Source: Anthostomella pinea
Lineage: Eukaryota > Ascomycota > Sordariomycetes > Xylariales > Xylariaceae
Direction: 5' to 3'
Length of the DNA stretch: 64,000 nt
Assembly: GCA_963556695.1 (NCBI GenBank)
Contig: CAUWAG010000018.1
Location: forward strand, 2,542,001-2,606,000
Made by a program: the position numbers and the translations under genes. Shown here one piece after another: positions 47,947 through 59,646 of this stretch. How positions within the stretch are numbered: position 1 is the stretch's first letter; the number at the start of each line of letters is the position of its first letter. Below the pieces are notes generated by a model. The model did not search any database. It had not been told where the DNA came from and saw nothing but the letters and a program-made list of their open reading frames with translations.

Positions 47947-50900
47947 GTACATCAAACGGAACACATCGACACGGGCATCTAGTCATCCATTCTGTGAATA
48001 CAGCAGGGGGACAAAAGAGTGCAGGCCCTACAGAGTTAGCCATCAACCTGGCTGACTATAAAGGAGAACAAGCAGACATCATTCTGATGCAAGAGCCCTG
48101 GGTTGGCATACCACCAGGCAGGAGAATGGGAGTAAAGACACACCCCAATTACGATATATACTCCCCAGTGGATTCCTGGGACAGCGACAGTACACGGCCC
48201 AGATCTCTCATCTATGTGAGAAAATACCTTCAAGCGGATCAATTTCGGCCCTATGCTACACGAGACATCACCTGGGTCAAGGTACAAGGCATTACATTTG
48301 CCAGTGTCTACCGGCCATGTGACAACCCACAGGAAGTGGATGACATTCTGGAAGTATGGACTCCACCTTTTGGCTGCGTTATAGCTAGAGATTTCAATGC
48401 TGGCGACACATCCTGGGACTCAAGCAATCCAGGATATCATGGTGGTGCTATACTTGCACAAATTATGGCAGACCATGGACTGGATCTGATTTCTGAACCA
48501 GATGTCCCGACACATGATGACGGAAATGTACTAGATCTGGTGTTCTCTGATGTCCCCATGGCTGAAGCCTCAGTCAATGATGCACTTCAGTGCACCTCAG
48601 ACCATGAGACATTACGAATAGTCATTCCAATCCAGGGAGATCTGGACCGAGTACCCAAGGCCAATCATTGGATAGTACCGGACGATAAACTACAGGAGCT
48701 GGCAGATAATGTCCAAACCAGGATTCATGAACTCCCCCGGCTGGGTGCATCCCCTGGCCAGGTGGACACCTTTACACAAAGCCTGATCAACATGATCCAA
48801 GGCTGTATTAGGACAGTGGGCAAGAGGCCCCGTCAATCTAGGCCCACTGCTTGGTGGAATGATGACTGCAAAGCAGCTGTTCAGACATACAGGGCCCTTT
48901 CCAAACAGACTACAAGCCAAGAAGGACGGAATTCAGCCCGACGGGAATTTCGCGGCGTGGTTCAGAAAGTTAGGAGAGAGTACTGGCAGACTCTAATCAA
49001 TTCAGCAACTGAGCCAAAGGACCTATATAGAATCGTCTCTTGGCACAAGTTATCAGCAGGATTGCGTTCCCCTCCAATCATCATAAGAGACCAAATATTC
49101 GAGTCACAAGAGAGCAAGGCAAATGCATTACGCTCAGCCACGCTTGAACGAAGTACCTCAGACAACGATATCATCGACCCCTGGTCCGCTCAGATCATAC
49201 AACCCAAGCCACACATCCCCCTTGAATACCACGTCGGACTGGAAGAGGCTGAAGGGTGCACTTTAGGAACCAAGAGCAACTCCCCGGGAGTAGATACCCT
49301 CACAGTACGGATTCTGAAAGCTTGCTGGCCAGTCATTGGTGAACATATCAGAGCCCTTTTCCAGACCTGCCTACTGATTGGACACCACCCTAAACCATTC
49401 AAAGTAGCTGAGGTGGTGATGATCCCAAAACCAGGAAAGAAAGACTACTCCAATCCCAGGGCCTACAGACCAATATCGCTACTGTCATGTCTTGGCAAGG
49501 GCCTAGAACGACTCATTGCGAAAAGAATTACCTGGTTTGTTGTCAAACTTGGAATTCTAGCCCCACAACATTTTGGAGCTCTACCAAAGCGCTCTGCCAC
49601 TGACCTGGTAGCTGCACTCATACACGATATTGAGCAGGCCCTTGACCAAGGCCTCGTTGCAACGGTAGTCACATCAGATGTGAAAGGGGCCTTTGATGCT
49701 GCCCTAATGGGACGGCTGGTGGTTCGCATGAGAGAACAGGGCTGGCCAGGCTTTCTCATAAGATGGGTCCAGTCGTTCATGTCCGAGCGGTCCGCAAGAG
49801 TTCGGTTTGAAGGTACTGTGACCGATATAAAAGCTCTCACTTGTGGGCTCCCACAAGGCTCACCAGTCTCTCCAATCCTCTACATGCTGTATACAGAGCC
49901 AATCTGTGCCCGACTTGGCATGAAAAGAAGACGCTTTGGATATGCAGATGACCTAGCAACACTCTGTATTGGAAAGAACCTTGAAGAAACAGCTACAGAG
50001 GCTTCTGAAAACCTTCATTTACTCAACCAATGGGGACATAACAATGCTATTGAATTTGATCCCGACAAAACCGAGATCATGCACTTCTCACGCAAAAAGA
50101 ACTCAGACAATCCCCCAGTTTGCCACGGAACAATGAACAAAACAGCTAAGCATTCCATGCGATGGCTAGGTGTCCTTCTGGATAGGAAACTAAACTTCAA
50201 AGACCATGTTTCTCACTGGGCCAAGAAAGCTAGTAGGGTAGCAAATCACCTTCGAGGACTATGCAACACAGTCAAAGGACTTCCAGTAAAGTCAACCAAG
50301 AGGGCTGTGAAAGCTTGTGTTATTCCTATTCTCACACATGGCCTGGAGGCCTGGTACCCAGGAATCGAGAAAGCTGGGAGCTTAGGTGAGACATCAGCAT
50401 GTCGCATTAAGGGGCTTCTTGGAACAATAGATGCCGTACTACGAACGGCGATCAGGGCTATCTTGCCAGTCTGGAAAACACACCCTGGACATATCTTATA
50501 CTTTGAATCGCAGATTCCCCCAGCAGGAGTTCTTGCAGAGACAATAAGACGACGTCACGGCCTCCGACTAGGTCGAATAGATCAGAGACACCCTCTGGTT
50601 GGCAGGCTCCAAATACAAGCTCGCAAGGATCCAACAAGGCTATAAAGGAGCTTCCAGCTAGTCCCTGACTTCCAGAGACCAATACTTACCAGGCCATCAT
50701 GGAAAAAGCGCCCAATCCGCAAAGACAAAGACAAAGAAACAGAGCTCTTCAAGCAATGGTTACAAGAGAGAAACGTGAACACTGACCTTGTCATCTACTC
50801 AGATGGATCACAGTTGGATGACCAAGGCACAATCCGCACTGGATGGGGTTATACCATCAGGAAAGGCGGCACTACACAAGAAGTATACCGGGGAAGGGGC

Positions 50901-51632
50901 AGACTTCTACAAGCAGAAGTAGTAGATGCTGAAGTCCATGGTGCTCTCCAAGGTCTTGCAGCAGCCAGGGCAATTGGACACGGAAAACAGCTATATGTCT
51001 GCCTGGACAACACGTCAGTGGTAGATGGGCTCAATGGAACTCCACCCGAGACATCACAAAACATTTTTCTACGATTTCAAGAACTTGCCACAGCACACAC
51101 TCCTGGAGTGACCGTCAAATGGATTCCTGGACACAGAGATATTGATGGCAACGAAGCTGCCGACACACTAGCAAAAGAGGGTGCCATGCTGGAAACAGAC
51201 ACAACAAATCTTCCTACAATCTCTTGGGTCAAGAGAGATCTCAAAAGACAGGGCAAGAAAGAGTTCAACCAATGGTGGAAAGACCAATCTGAATCTAGGT
51301 ATCAAGAAGTATACTCACATACAGTAACTGAAAGAGACCTTATATCTTTTAAGAGGAGTACTTTACACAGACTTCTAGCGGCCAGATCTGGACATGGCGA
51401 CTTTGCCAGATACCATGAACGCTTTGGGCACACAGACTCAAATGATCACTGCAGCTGTGGTGAGAAAAAAACACCACAACACATTTTCTTTTATAAGAGG
51501 CTAGGGAAAAATCGGCTACTGCCTAAGCATTCGCCTAGGGCAGCTTGTTTACAATACTTAGGGGAGAGGAGCACAGAATGGGCAAAATTCGTGGAGAAGA
51601 GCAAGTTCTTTTCAACAATCTGCCCCCGATAG
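47940..51632 (+). CDS. LINE ORF2: endonuclease, reverse transcriptase, RNase H, one in-frame stop
   Basis: The frame runs from ATG 47940 to TGA 51630-51632 (1230 codons) with a single interruption, TAA at 50643-50645. Copy 1 has CAA at that position. Domains: endonuclease at about residues 15-235 (ILMQEPWVG, RDFNAGDTSWDS, SDHETLRI); reverse transcriptase at about 480-740 (VTSDVKGAFDAA, LPQGSPVSPILYML, FGYADDLATL with the YADD metal site). RNase H follows the stop, with YSDGS, EVHGALQGLAAA, CLDNTSVVDG and GHRDIDGNEAAD as its acidic residues. The C-terminus has an HCSCGEKKTPQH knuckle. As written, translation would end before RNase H. Confidence 0.9.
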
Positions 51633-51823
51633 ATAGCCTTCCTTGAAGGACCAGATGGATGACCCCAAGGTCATACCGCCGCAACAACGGGGATGGGCCC
51701 GTGAGCGGGACTGACTGTACTTATTATCTTGAGACCTCCACAACCCTGTGATGCAGAGGCTCTGGGAGGCGTGGTTTGCACTACTGAGGAGCTACCCCCA
51801 CGTTAAATACAAAACAAACAAAC
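51633..51823 (+). other. LINE 3'UTR and ACAAA-type tail
   Basis: Runs from the ORF2 stop to the AAATACAAAACAAACAAAC tail. The last ~90 bp, starting at ACCTCCACAACC, recur in LINE copy 1 and at the end of the SINE at 54.2-54.8 kb. This is presumably the structure recognised by the element's reverse transcriptase. Confidence 0.8.
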
Positions 51824-51826
51824 AAT

Positions 51827-52033
51827 ATTGATGGCTTAAGCAAGAAGACATGGAGCATTTCCGATAAAGCAAAACTACCAGAGGGCATCTCTGATACCGT
51901 CAGGGCGCTCTACGACACGTGGATGCCGAGAACTGGGGTGCTAACACCGTCGCAGATGATGATCTCACAGGAGAAGAGGAGGGAACAGGATCGAGTCACA
52001 GACGCGATCAAGGACGAATATGGTGCTTCTTGA
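51827..52033 (+). pseudogene. coding-like fragment abutting the LINE tail
   Basis: Immediately after the LINE tail a 68-codon frame without an ATG reads IDGLSKKTWSISDKAKLPEG, then DTVRALYDTWMPRTG and ISQEKRREQDRVTDAIKD, ending in TGA. The composition is protein-like and helical. It may be the severed end of a gene that the LINE cluster landed in. No family is recognised and no partner is found on the left side. Confidence 0.3.
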
Positions 52034-52677
52034 GGCTAACAGAAAAGGAGACCGTAAAGAAAGCCGATCGCATGATAGGATCGCAAGCTGTCATTGACTT
52101 GTTCTTTGGCTAGCATTGCAAGCAGCTCTGCCATCATGACGTTGATCTTAATGAAATTTGAAAACAGTGAAACACTTCTCGAAATTGCTGGCAATCCCTC
52201 ATTAATTTCTACCAACCGTCCCCGTATTTCGAGCCACGGCCCACGGCCCACCAATAGCCAACCAGAACTGACGCCGTCTATGTGCATGATGGGCTTCCAT
52301 CCTCGCTTGACTTCGGCAATTTATCAGCGACTTCATTCGTGGACTCCAGATGTGTCTCCGGTTCTCAGGGGCCGCTTGCCCGACACTCCGGAGCCCACCT
52401 GAGGCTGTATCCTTTCGGCGGCCCGCTTGCCTGTTCGGGCGACGGCCCTCGCTCCGCGCCTCCATTACTGGTTACGGTAGCGAAGTCGAGCCGCGAGGCC
52501 CAAAGTCGCATGTAGATTACGTCGAGGGGCAAACTCCTCGACGATCCCATCCTCTTGTAAGACGAAGGCGGAATATATAGCCGTGTCTTCTCCCTCGCCG
52601 ACAATGTGTGTGCCAGTCCGGTCCTCGTACGAGCACTTTCTGAGAACGAGAACAGTCCCTTGAGGTTTTTATTCAAT
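52034..52677. other. upstream region of GH5 gene
   Basis: Contains a TATA-like AATATATAG at 52572-52580, about 100 bp before the GH5 start. No other supported feature. Confidence 0.5.
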
Positions 52678-53797
52678 ATGCGTTCCTTCATCCTTGGCAG
52701 TGCCTTCGCCGGCGCTGCGCTCGCCGCAAACTCGACGACTCTGGCGACGTCAACCCTGACAACCGCCACCGCGACGACCGCAAGCAGTTCCACGTCTGCG
52801 ACAAGCGCAGCAGCCGGCCTCAAGTGGTTCGGCATAAACCTGAGCTCCGCCGAGTTCGGGTCGGGCACCTATCCCGGAACATGGGGGACTGAGTTCACGT
52901 TCCCCGATGACACCGCCGTCTCCGTAAGACCAATAGGCCCTCCAGCAATGAATGTCATGTACGAACCAAAAAGCTGACGTATAATCACAGACTCTCATAA
53001 GCGACGGTTACAACATCTTCCGCGTCGCCTTCTCCATGGAGCGCATCGTGCCAACCGAGCTCACCGGCGCGGCCGATGCCGCGTACCTGGCCAACCTCAC
53101 CGAAACCGTGAGCCACATCACGGACTCGGGCGCCTACGCGGTGCTCGACCCGCACAACTTCGGGCGCTACTACGGCGACATCATCACCGACACGGCGGGC
53201 TTCGGGACCTTCTGGACGACACTCGCGACGGCCTTCGCCGACAACGCCAACGTCATCTTCGACACCAACAACGAGTACCACGACATGGACCAGACTTTGG
53301 TGCTGAACCTCAACCAGGCCGCCATCGACGGCATCCGCGCCGCCGGCGCCACCTCGCAGACCATCTTCGTCGAGGGCAACAGCTACACGGGCGCGTGGAC
53401 GTGGAACACGACCAACACGAACCTGGCCGACCTCACGGACCCGCAGAACCTGCTCGTCTACGAGATGCACCAGTACCTCGACTCGGACGGGTCGGGCACG
53501 GTCGAGGCGTGCGTGTCGGCCGACATCGGCGTGCAGCGCGTCGTGGGCGCGACGACCTGGCTGCGCGACAACGGCAAGGTCGGCATCATCGGCGAGTTCG
53601 CCGGCGGCGCCAACGACGTGTGCGAGTCGGCCATTACGGGCATGCTCGACCACCTCGCGGCGAACAGCGACGTGTGGACCGGCGCCATGTGGTGGGCTGC
53701 TGGCCCCTGGTGGGGCGACTACATCTTCTCCTTCGAGCCGCCGAGTGGTACGGCTTATACCTACTACAACTCGCTGCTGGAGACTTACACGGCTTGA
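52678..53797 (+). CDS. GH5 endo-beta-1,4-glucanase (subfamily 5-like), secreted
   Basis: Exons 52678-52923 and 52991-53797 (67 nt intron, GTAAGA..CACAG, phase 0) give 350 residues. A signal peptide ([16 protein letters not shown]) is followed by about 30 Ser/Thr/Ala residues and then the catalytic barrel beginning [16 protein letters not shown]. The acid/base Glu is in [11 protein letters not shown] (about residue 176). The nucleophile Glu is in [12 protein letters not shown] (about 282). [10 protein letters not shown] and [12 protein letters not shown] are further GH5_5 signatures. The Ser/Thr linker normally joins an N-terminal CBM1 to this domain, but here the CBM is absent and the linker starts right after the signal. 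It hydrolyses internal cellulose bonds and pairs functionally with the AA9 at 39.7 kb. Confidence 0.94.
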
Positions 53798-54199
53798 AGC
53801 TGGTGAAGTGGGTGAAAGGGGAGAGGTGAAAGTGCGACGACACGGGGGCGGGGGAGACTTCTTGTACATATTTCATTTGGTAAAAGACCGGTGGCTTGTA
53901 CCTAGATTGGATTCATTTTGTACATATTTTTCGACATCATCATTACGAGCTTGAGGCTCTCTTTGCGCAGCGTGTGCCTAAGACCTGTGATGTGTGTCCC
54001 AACGCCGTCAACGGGCGCTGTGTCCGCGTGGATGCTCCCGACGATGATGTCGTCGACGGCAGGCGGTCCCGTACACTCCAGCGAGCCGCCGATGGGACGC
54101 CGCGCGTCCGCGTCCCGGGCCGGCGTGTGAAATTTGTATGGGTGGTCTGGTGGGAAAAGGGGCGCTGCAGGGGCGGTCATGGCGTGGGAATGGGATATC
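53798..54199. other. intergenic interval
   Basis: 3' flank of the GH5 gene up to the SINE insertion site. Nothing else is seen. Confidence 0.5.
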
Positions 54200-54799
54200 T
54201 ACTCTGAAACGGGCCGTATGGCGCAATGGTCAAATGCGCCTGGTTGTGTTCTCGTTTGTGCGGTGGGCGACGAGAACAAGTGGGTTCGAATCCTGTTATG
54301 GCCCCCTTTCTGACCCGGCTTGTGCGAGTCGATAACCAGCACACGACAGTGGAGAGGCCCCATTTTATCGCAGAGCCCGATAGCCAAGCAGCTTGTCTCC
54401 ACAATACCCACTCCTGCGAGGTTTTCCCCCTTGTGGTTTCCCTCGCCAGCAGATAACAAACACCTACTCCACCCACCAATGCGACATATATCGAACGGCT
54501 ACTGGAACGATATGTACACCAGAGAACTGAGGTTCACTGGGTCGCTTTGTCACTAGATAGGAGGTTTTTCTGACAGAATCGTGCTTGGGTATTGACTAAA
54601 ACCATCTGAACACTCCAGATTGGTACCGCTACAGCGAGGATAGGCTCGTGCGCGGATCTGAATGTATCTAATTTGACACCTCTACAACCTTGCGATGCAA
54701 TGGCTCTGGGAGGCGTGGTTTGCACTACTGAGGAGCTACCCCCCACGTTAAATACAAAACAAACAACAAACAAACAAACAAACATACTCTGAAACGGGC
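54200..54799 (+). mobile_element. SINE with tRNA-like head and LINE-derived tail, with target-site duplication
   Basis: The direct repeat TACTCTGAAACGGGC occurs at 54200-54214 and again at 54785-54799, flanking a 570 bp insert. The insert starts with pol III promoter boxes: A box TGGCGCAATGG at 54219-54229 and B box GGTTCGAATCC at 54283-54293. A GGCCGTA..TATGGCC acceptor-like stem encloses the two boxes. Between them lies a perfect 8 bp hairpin TGTTCTCG / CGAGAACA where an anticodon arm would be, but the arm does not fold as a normal tRNA. A unique body of about 370 bp follows. The last ~105 bp (from 54678) match the 3' end of the LINE at 51734-51823 and finish in ACAAACAAACAAACA. A pol III head, LINE tail and duplicated target together identify a SINE mobilised in trans by that LINE family. 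Confidence 0.8.
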
Positions 54800-55829
54800 T
54801 ATCCTGGGGGCCTCTCTTGGATGTTCAGATGGCAATGTGGGAGATACGGATGAGGATGTTATGTTGACGATGCATGGATGATTGACTTGGTGATATCCGT
54901 CTATCCATTTTGTTTGTGTTCACGTCTACCATTCCATCCACGGCGTTGGTAAGTGCGATAACCGATCGGTGGATGTAGACAGAAGCGACACAGCTGGCCG
55001 CCAATACTTACCTCACCCCATCACACAGAGTCTAATTGGAGAACAGCATGGTCGCAGCTGCACTCAGAATGCCGCCAACGTATATAGCTGTCGCCAGCGC
55101 CAGCGCCAGAGCCAGAAAGAAGACCTAGATTACCTCGAGCGTGTAGATGAGCGAATCGCAATGCCCAAGCCGTGATAGGTAGTCTTGACCGGGCCACCAG
55201 CTTGCAGAAAGGGCGTATTGCCTTTGCGGGCGCCATCTCCGCCATGGTATGTAAGTTGCCGATGAGACTAGGTATGTTCCCGATGTAGAGAGGCCTCCGT
55301 GGTGATACACTGAGTCCTTGTAAGTCTCCGTACACCTTTGGACAAGCTGCTTCATGTTTGGAGGTATTTTTGTGCTGTGAAATGGGCACTCTAGAGTAAG
55401 CAATAGCAGCAATCATGAATGGGTGCTTGTCCAAAAACTGAGTATTAGGTAGGGTTCTCAAGATTCCATCGACGTGCGCGGACAGAGACTTGCTGGGGTG
55501 GGGGTTATATACCCATTAAGGGTATTAATGCTCGTGATAGTCGATGAATCACCATAACGGGTTGGACCAAGACATCAGAACGCATCGTCGCTTCTTACCG
55601 CACGATAATTACCTATACAAGTCCGTCTCGTACAAGCCATCCTATCCCATCTTCCCACTTGAGCCCGCTACCGCTTGAACCAGATGTAATAACCTTATGA
55701 TGTATCGAGGGAGGATGGATCACGAGCACCAGGAGGAAATAGAACCAACCACAAACGCCAAGCCATGCACGTACAAAAACATATCTCTCGTGCTCTTCGT
55801 CCGCAGAAGTTGGTGAGGCCGCGTCTTCC
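54800..55829. other. interval with unresolved minus-strand coding-like segments
   Basis: On the minus strand between about 55030 and 55380, separate frames give protein-like pieces. One is an Ala/Leu-rich membrane segment (FLALALALATAIYVGG, then ILSAAATMLF) ending in a stop near 55032. It is preceded in the same frame by SLIYTLEVI and a TAG. They could be exons of a small membrane protein, but I could not join them convincingly. Confidence 0.3.
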
Positions 55830-58693
55830 TCACATTACGATGCAATCCTTATCCTTCCCACCGCTTGCTTGAGCCCCACCGTTGCTACCTGCAACAGGAG
55901 GAGGCGCGCCCGGCCGACCTCGAATCGGAGTACTCGGTCCTGCATTGCTTGGCCCGACAAACGACGATAATCTCCTAGGCGTCGCACTGCTGGGGCTGCT
56001 CGAAGGGTGGCTGGGGTGGCCGGTAGGTGGTACTGCATGAAAGTTAAGATACCGTCCTTCACCTAAAGTACGTCCAGAAGTGGTATGAAGCAAGTAACAA
56101 AACCGCACCTAAGGAATCTTGAGCTCAATAGATGTTTCTCATACGTACCATATGGGGTTGCCTTGGAAGCCTGTTCATAGCTCGGTGGCGCTTCCTCCGT
56201 GGCCTCATCGGCTGGGCGATGGGTTGTCGAGACAGGTGGGATCAGCGACCGAACTTGTTGCGCCGGCGGCCTCCCACCTCCCAACTGGCTGGCCCCTCTG
56301 GCCGGAATGCTAGGGCTTGCACCACCTCTGCTGATAGAGCCGCCACGATTTCGTGGACCAGTGCGGTTGCCTTGCCGTCCTTGCTGTTCGATGTACTGCT
56401 CCGACAATTGACTTTCTCGGCGCCGAGCGACTTGCTCTGCACGTTGACGTTCATCTTCCTGCTCTTGGAGATGCAACGCTAGCGCCAGGTCCCGATCCTC
56501 TTGCTCATGCCCCGGCGAAATAGGTGTACCGGGATGTGCTTCGATTTGGTGGCTATTCCGTGATCGTCGACTCTGCACTGTCTGCCAACCGCAATTACTG
56601 GCATTGTTGCTAGATTCAGCCTCGTCATACCAGGCATCGGGCACACTGTTTGATCGCTTGTGATTTTGAGGACCACTAACAACACGAAAATCTCCAGAGA
56701 AAAACTCGGCTCGTTCGCCCCTAACGTCGACGAGTGATTCCCACACAACTTCATCATGCGTAAAGTAGCCAGCGTCTGTGACGAGTGTAAATAGCTGATG
56801 CGTCTGAGGGTGTCGGTACAGGGTAGAAAAGTGATCGTTTCGAAAGAGTATCGATACCGAGCCTGGCTTGACCGATCTGGTGATAACCTCGAGACCCCAT
56901 GGAGTCAGCTGAGTGGCAGAGGTAGAGAGGAATAATTTGATCGTAATAACATCTTGGTAGAGCTGCTGCTCTTGCTCTGTAAGCCCCGTGTCCGAATTAC
57001 TGAGTTTGTCCTCGAGTTCATCCTCCCGGAACAACAAGCTCTGTGCGTCGTCATACGAAGATGCCTGTCTGCTCAGCGCATCGTACACTGGATCCTCTCT
57101 CCATGGCAGCCAGCCGTGAATCAAAGGGACAGAGAAAGTGGCATATAGCTCCATGTCCCTTGTGTTTTCGAAGGTGCCGGGGACAGCGTCCCCACGCTCG
57201 GATGGATGGACATGTGTGAGCGACGATCGTTTATGAGCTGTGGCAACTTCGGAAGTAGGAACGAAGCGGGGATTGACATTCATGCCAGTATGTAAGCCTT
57301 TCAAGAACGCATAGAGTTCAGACATGTCTGGCAAGGATACGTCTAAATCCAAGTGACGAGATGACATCAATTCATCAACAACTGCTTCAAGGAGGAATTC
57401 GAGACTGATCTGCTCACGGGACCTGAGTGCCTCTACCAGATTTGATGTCGTGTGGTCAGCAGGGGTGCTCAATGTCAAAGCGTTGACCAGCGCAAGCAGC
57501 GGACAAGGACCGTTTGCGTTCTGGACGAGAATGGGCGATTTCCGAGGGTTTTTAGCCACGGTCGAATCAACCCAGTTGATGTTTTTTATCTGGTACGTTT
57601 CCGACTTATTCGCAGTACTGGGGGAGTGGTGTCTTGGCGGTTGCGGTGGAGGTACGTCGACTGAGTTCCGAGGCGGTAGAGCCGGTGGTTCTTCTGCTGG
57701 CCCGGCATCGGTAGCCTCTTCTGCCTTGTTCTCTTCAGCATCCTCGAAATTCTCCCATGTACTCTGTCTTGACAGCGTGTCCGGCGCCGGTTCCGGCATA
57801 GGTTCATGGTCGATCAGGTTCCAGCCATCGCCAGCTGGGCGTTGCAGCTGTGGGTGTGAGATTGGTTGCTTGCCCTTGTTCCCAGATCCTAGGTCATCCC
57901 AAGCATGTTGATCATCCATGAACGCATCCGACTCGATAGTTGGCTGAGGCAATGCCGGCAGCGAAGGCTGTGAAGGTGTATCATCCCATGGCTGTGAGTC
58001 TTCTGCGCTTTGTAAAGGAGGCATGGCAGGCGAATCCGAGGCCGGACCCGTGGAGGGTTGTCTCGAGGGAGCCCCCGAGTCCCAGACGTTGCTTCCAGTA
58101 TCTTGATGGGAAAGTGGAGGAGCTTGGTATATAGTGGCGGGTGGCCTCTTGTCGTCAAGCGCAGGCTGCCAGGGATTAGTACTCTGTTCAGGCTCATGCA
58201 CTTGTAATTGCGAGAATGCGTGTGTCGGTGGATGCGGTGGAGGTTCGGATGCCGTCGCAGGTGGATGTGTCGCGTCTTGTACGGATGGAGTGGTTTGTAG
58301 TGGCTTTCGCTTGAAAGGGTTCGTCTCAGGATGGTTCGCAGCTGGTCGCAATGCAATCGGGACCTCGTCGAGCTTGACCTCCTGCTTATTCACGGCTGGT
58401 AGATTGGATTGCGTGTTGGGGCCGTCGCCCCAGGGGTTCTCCTCGTCTTCAACGTAGCTGATGCTCTTGGAGCCCACGCCAGGTCGCAAGGCGTCTGGCA
58501 CATGTTGTAACGCGCCGGAGCCCCCCGCCTCGCCTGTGGCATGGTGACTCGCCGAGGCAGAGACGGAGTCTTGGTCTCCCCATATTCCTTCTGCATCTGG
58601 TTCAGAGTCAGCGGCTGACCACAGTTGCGGTCGCACACCTGGATGACTTGTGTCGGCGGAGGCATTCTCGGGGACTTGTTTTCGTGTGACCAT
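55830..58693 (-). CDS. MINDY-family K48-specific deubiquitinase with C-terminal CaaX box
   Basis: Exons 58693-56149 and 56062-55830 (86 nt intron, GTACGT..TTTAG, phase 1) give 925 residues. The first ~370 residues are Pro/Ser/Asp-rich and disordered, with repeated NPW/W-G/D motifs. The catalytic domain (MINDY/DUF544) follows, with the Gln and catalytic Cys in ILVQNANGPCPLLALVNAL (about residue 394) and the His in FRNDHFSTLYRH (about 621). A ubiquitin-interacting helix, EDRDLALALHLQEQEDE, lies near 741. After a Gly/Arg/Pro tail the second exon ends KDKDCIVM, a CaaX prenylation signal; Met at X favours farnesyl. It trims K48-linked polyubiquitin, perhaps at membranes. I start at MVTRKQV; no ATG lies in frame further upstream. 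Confidence 0.92.
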
Positions 58694-59646
58694 TGTGGCA
58701 GGTCGGCCGTCGAGTTCGGTAGACCTGTTGGTCGACTGCTCGCGCGATGGGCGGCTGTCTGTTCTACTGTTGATGGTCAATCTATTTCGGCGGTCAACGG
58801 GTCAACTGGTCAACGGGTCAATGAGTACGGCGCATTGGAATGCCTCGAGAAAGGCGGCAGACGAAGGCGGATACGGGGTTGCGTCATCCCGGGGTGACAG
58901 CTTCAAGGTTCCTGGTGGTAGCTGGAGGTGGATTGTAGGTACGACGCTGTGAAATTACTGCAAGAGACGAGGCTATTCAAGAGCTCGCAAGGTCTCGGCC
59001 AGGGCTGTACGCCATGCAACGGAAAAGGGGAAAAACAAAAGGAAGCCTTATTAGGGGAAACTTCAATGCGAGAGGTGAGGAAGAGGTCCTCGTGCAAGGT
59101 ACAGTCAGTCAGGTACACCAACACATGCAGTAAACCAGTAGCTTGTGGCGGTGCGGGGAGGCCTGTGTGGCGGTGAAGCGCTGTATTCCATGTCGTCAGC
59201 TGCGTCCCAGGTCGAGTCCTGTCAAATATAAGCACTGACTTGATGTCAGTGTCAATCCCTTTTGCCTAGCGGCTGCATCTGACAAGTCCCGAGTGCGGAA
59301 ACAGGCAGCAGTTGGTTATTCACCCTGTGGCATTTTGAACAATATCAAGACGATGCATATGGAAACTGACCAGTGTGATAGATGATTAGTAAGGTATCAC
59401 TTACATGTACGGTACCTTAGATAGCTGCGGGGATGAGGTGGCTTCGATCAACAACTGTCCCAAACGTCATGACCCCCGGGGCCTTGCTTTCATACAGTAA
59501 CACTAACTAGGGATACTCGACTCTCCTCTCGAGCCTCGACACAGCTACTTACCCACCCCTTTTTTATTAGGTACTCATCATCGTACACTGACCTACGCCT
59601 GATCCTCCCAGAGCTGGCCAATTTGTGTCATTGCGAGCTCATCGCC
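58694..59646. other. divergent intergenic interval
   Basis: 0.95 kb divergent spacer. A GTCAACGGGTCAA motif is repeated in tandem near 58790-58820. No supported gene. Confidence 0.5.

Larger units (their letters stand above)
46228..51823 (+). mobile_element. near-intact Tad/I-type LINE retrotransposon
   Basis: A 5.6 kb non-LTR element comprises a short 5' leader, ORF1, ORF2, a 190 bp 3'UTR and a tail of ACAAAACAAACAAAC. Domain order (zinc-knuckle gag-like protein, apurinic-type endonuclease, reverse transcriptase, RNase H) is that of the Tad clade of filamentous fungi. The 5' end is set by where similarity to copy 2 stops and is approximate. I could not find a convincing target-site duplication, perhaps because it landed in older LINE copies. 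Confidence 0.88.

Noticed and set aside
52985..53869. 294-codon minus-strand frame opposite GH5
   Set aside because: Val/Asp/Arg-rich mirror frame; the plus strand has the catalytic GH5 motifs.
54215..54305. Functional tRNA gene at the SINE head
   Set aside because: The anticodon arm and variable loop cannot be formed; the region lies inside a retrotransposed unit with target duplication.
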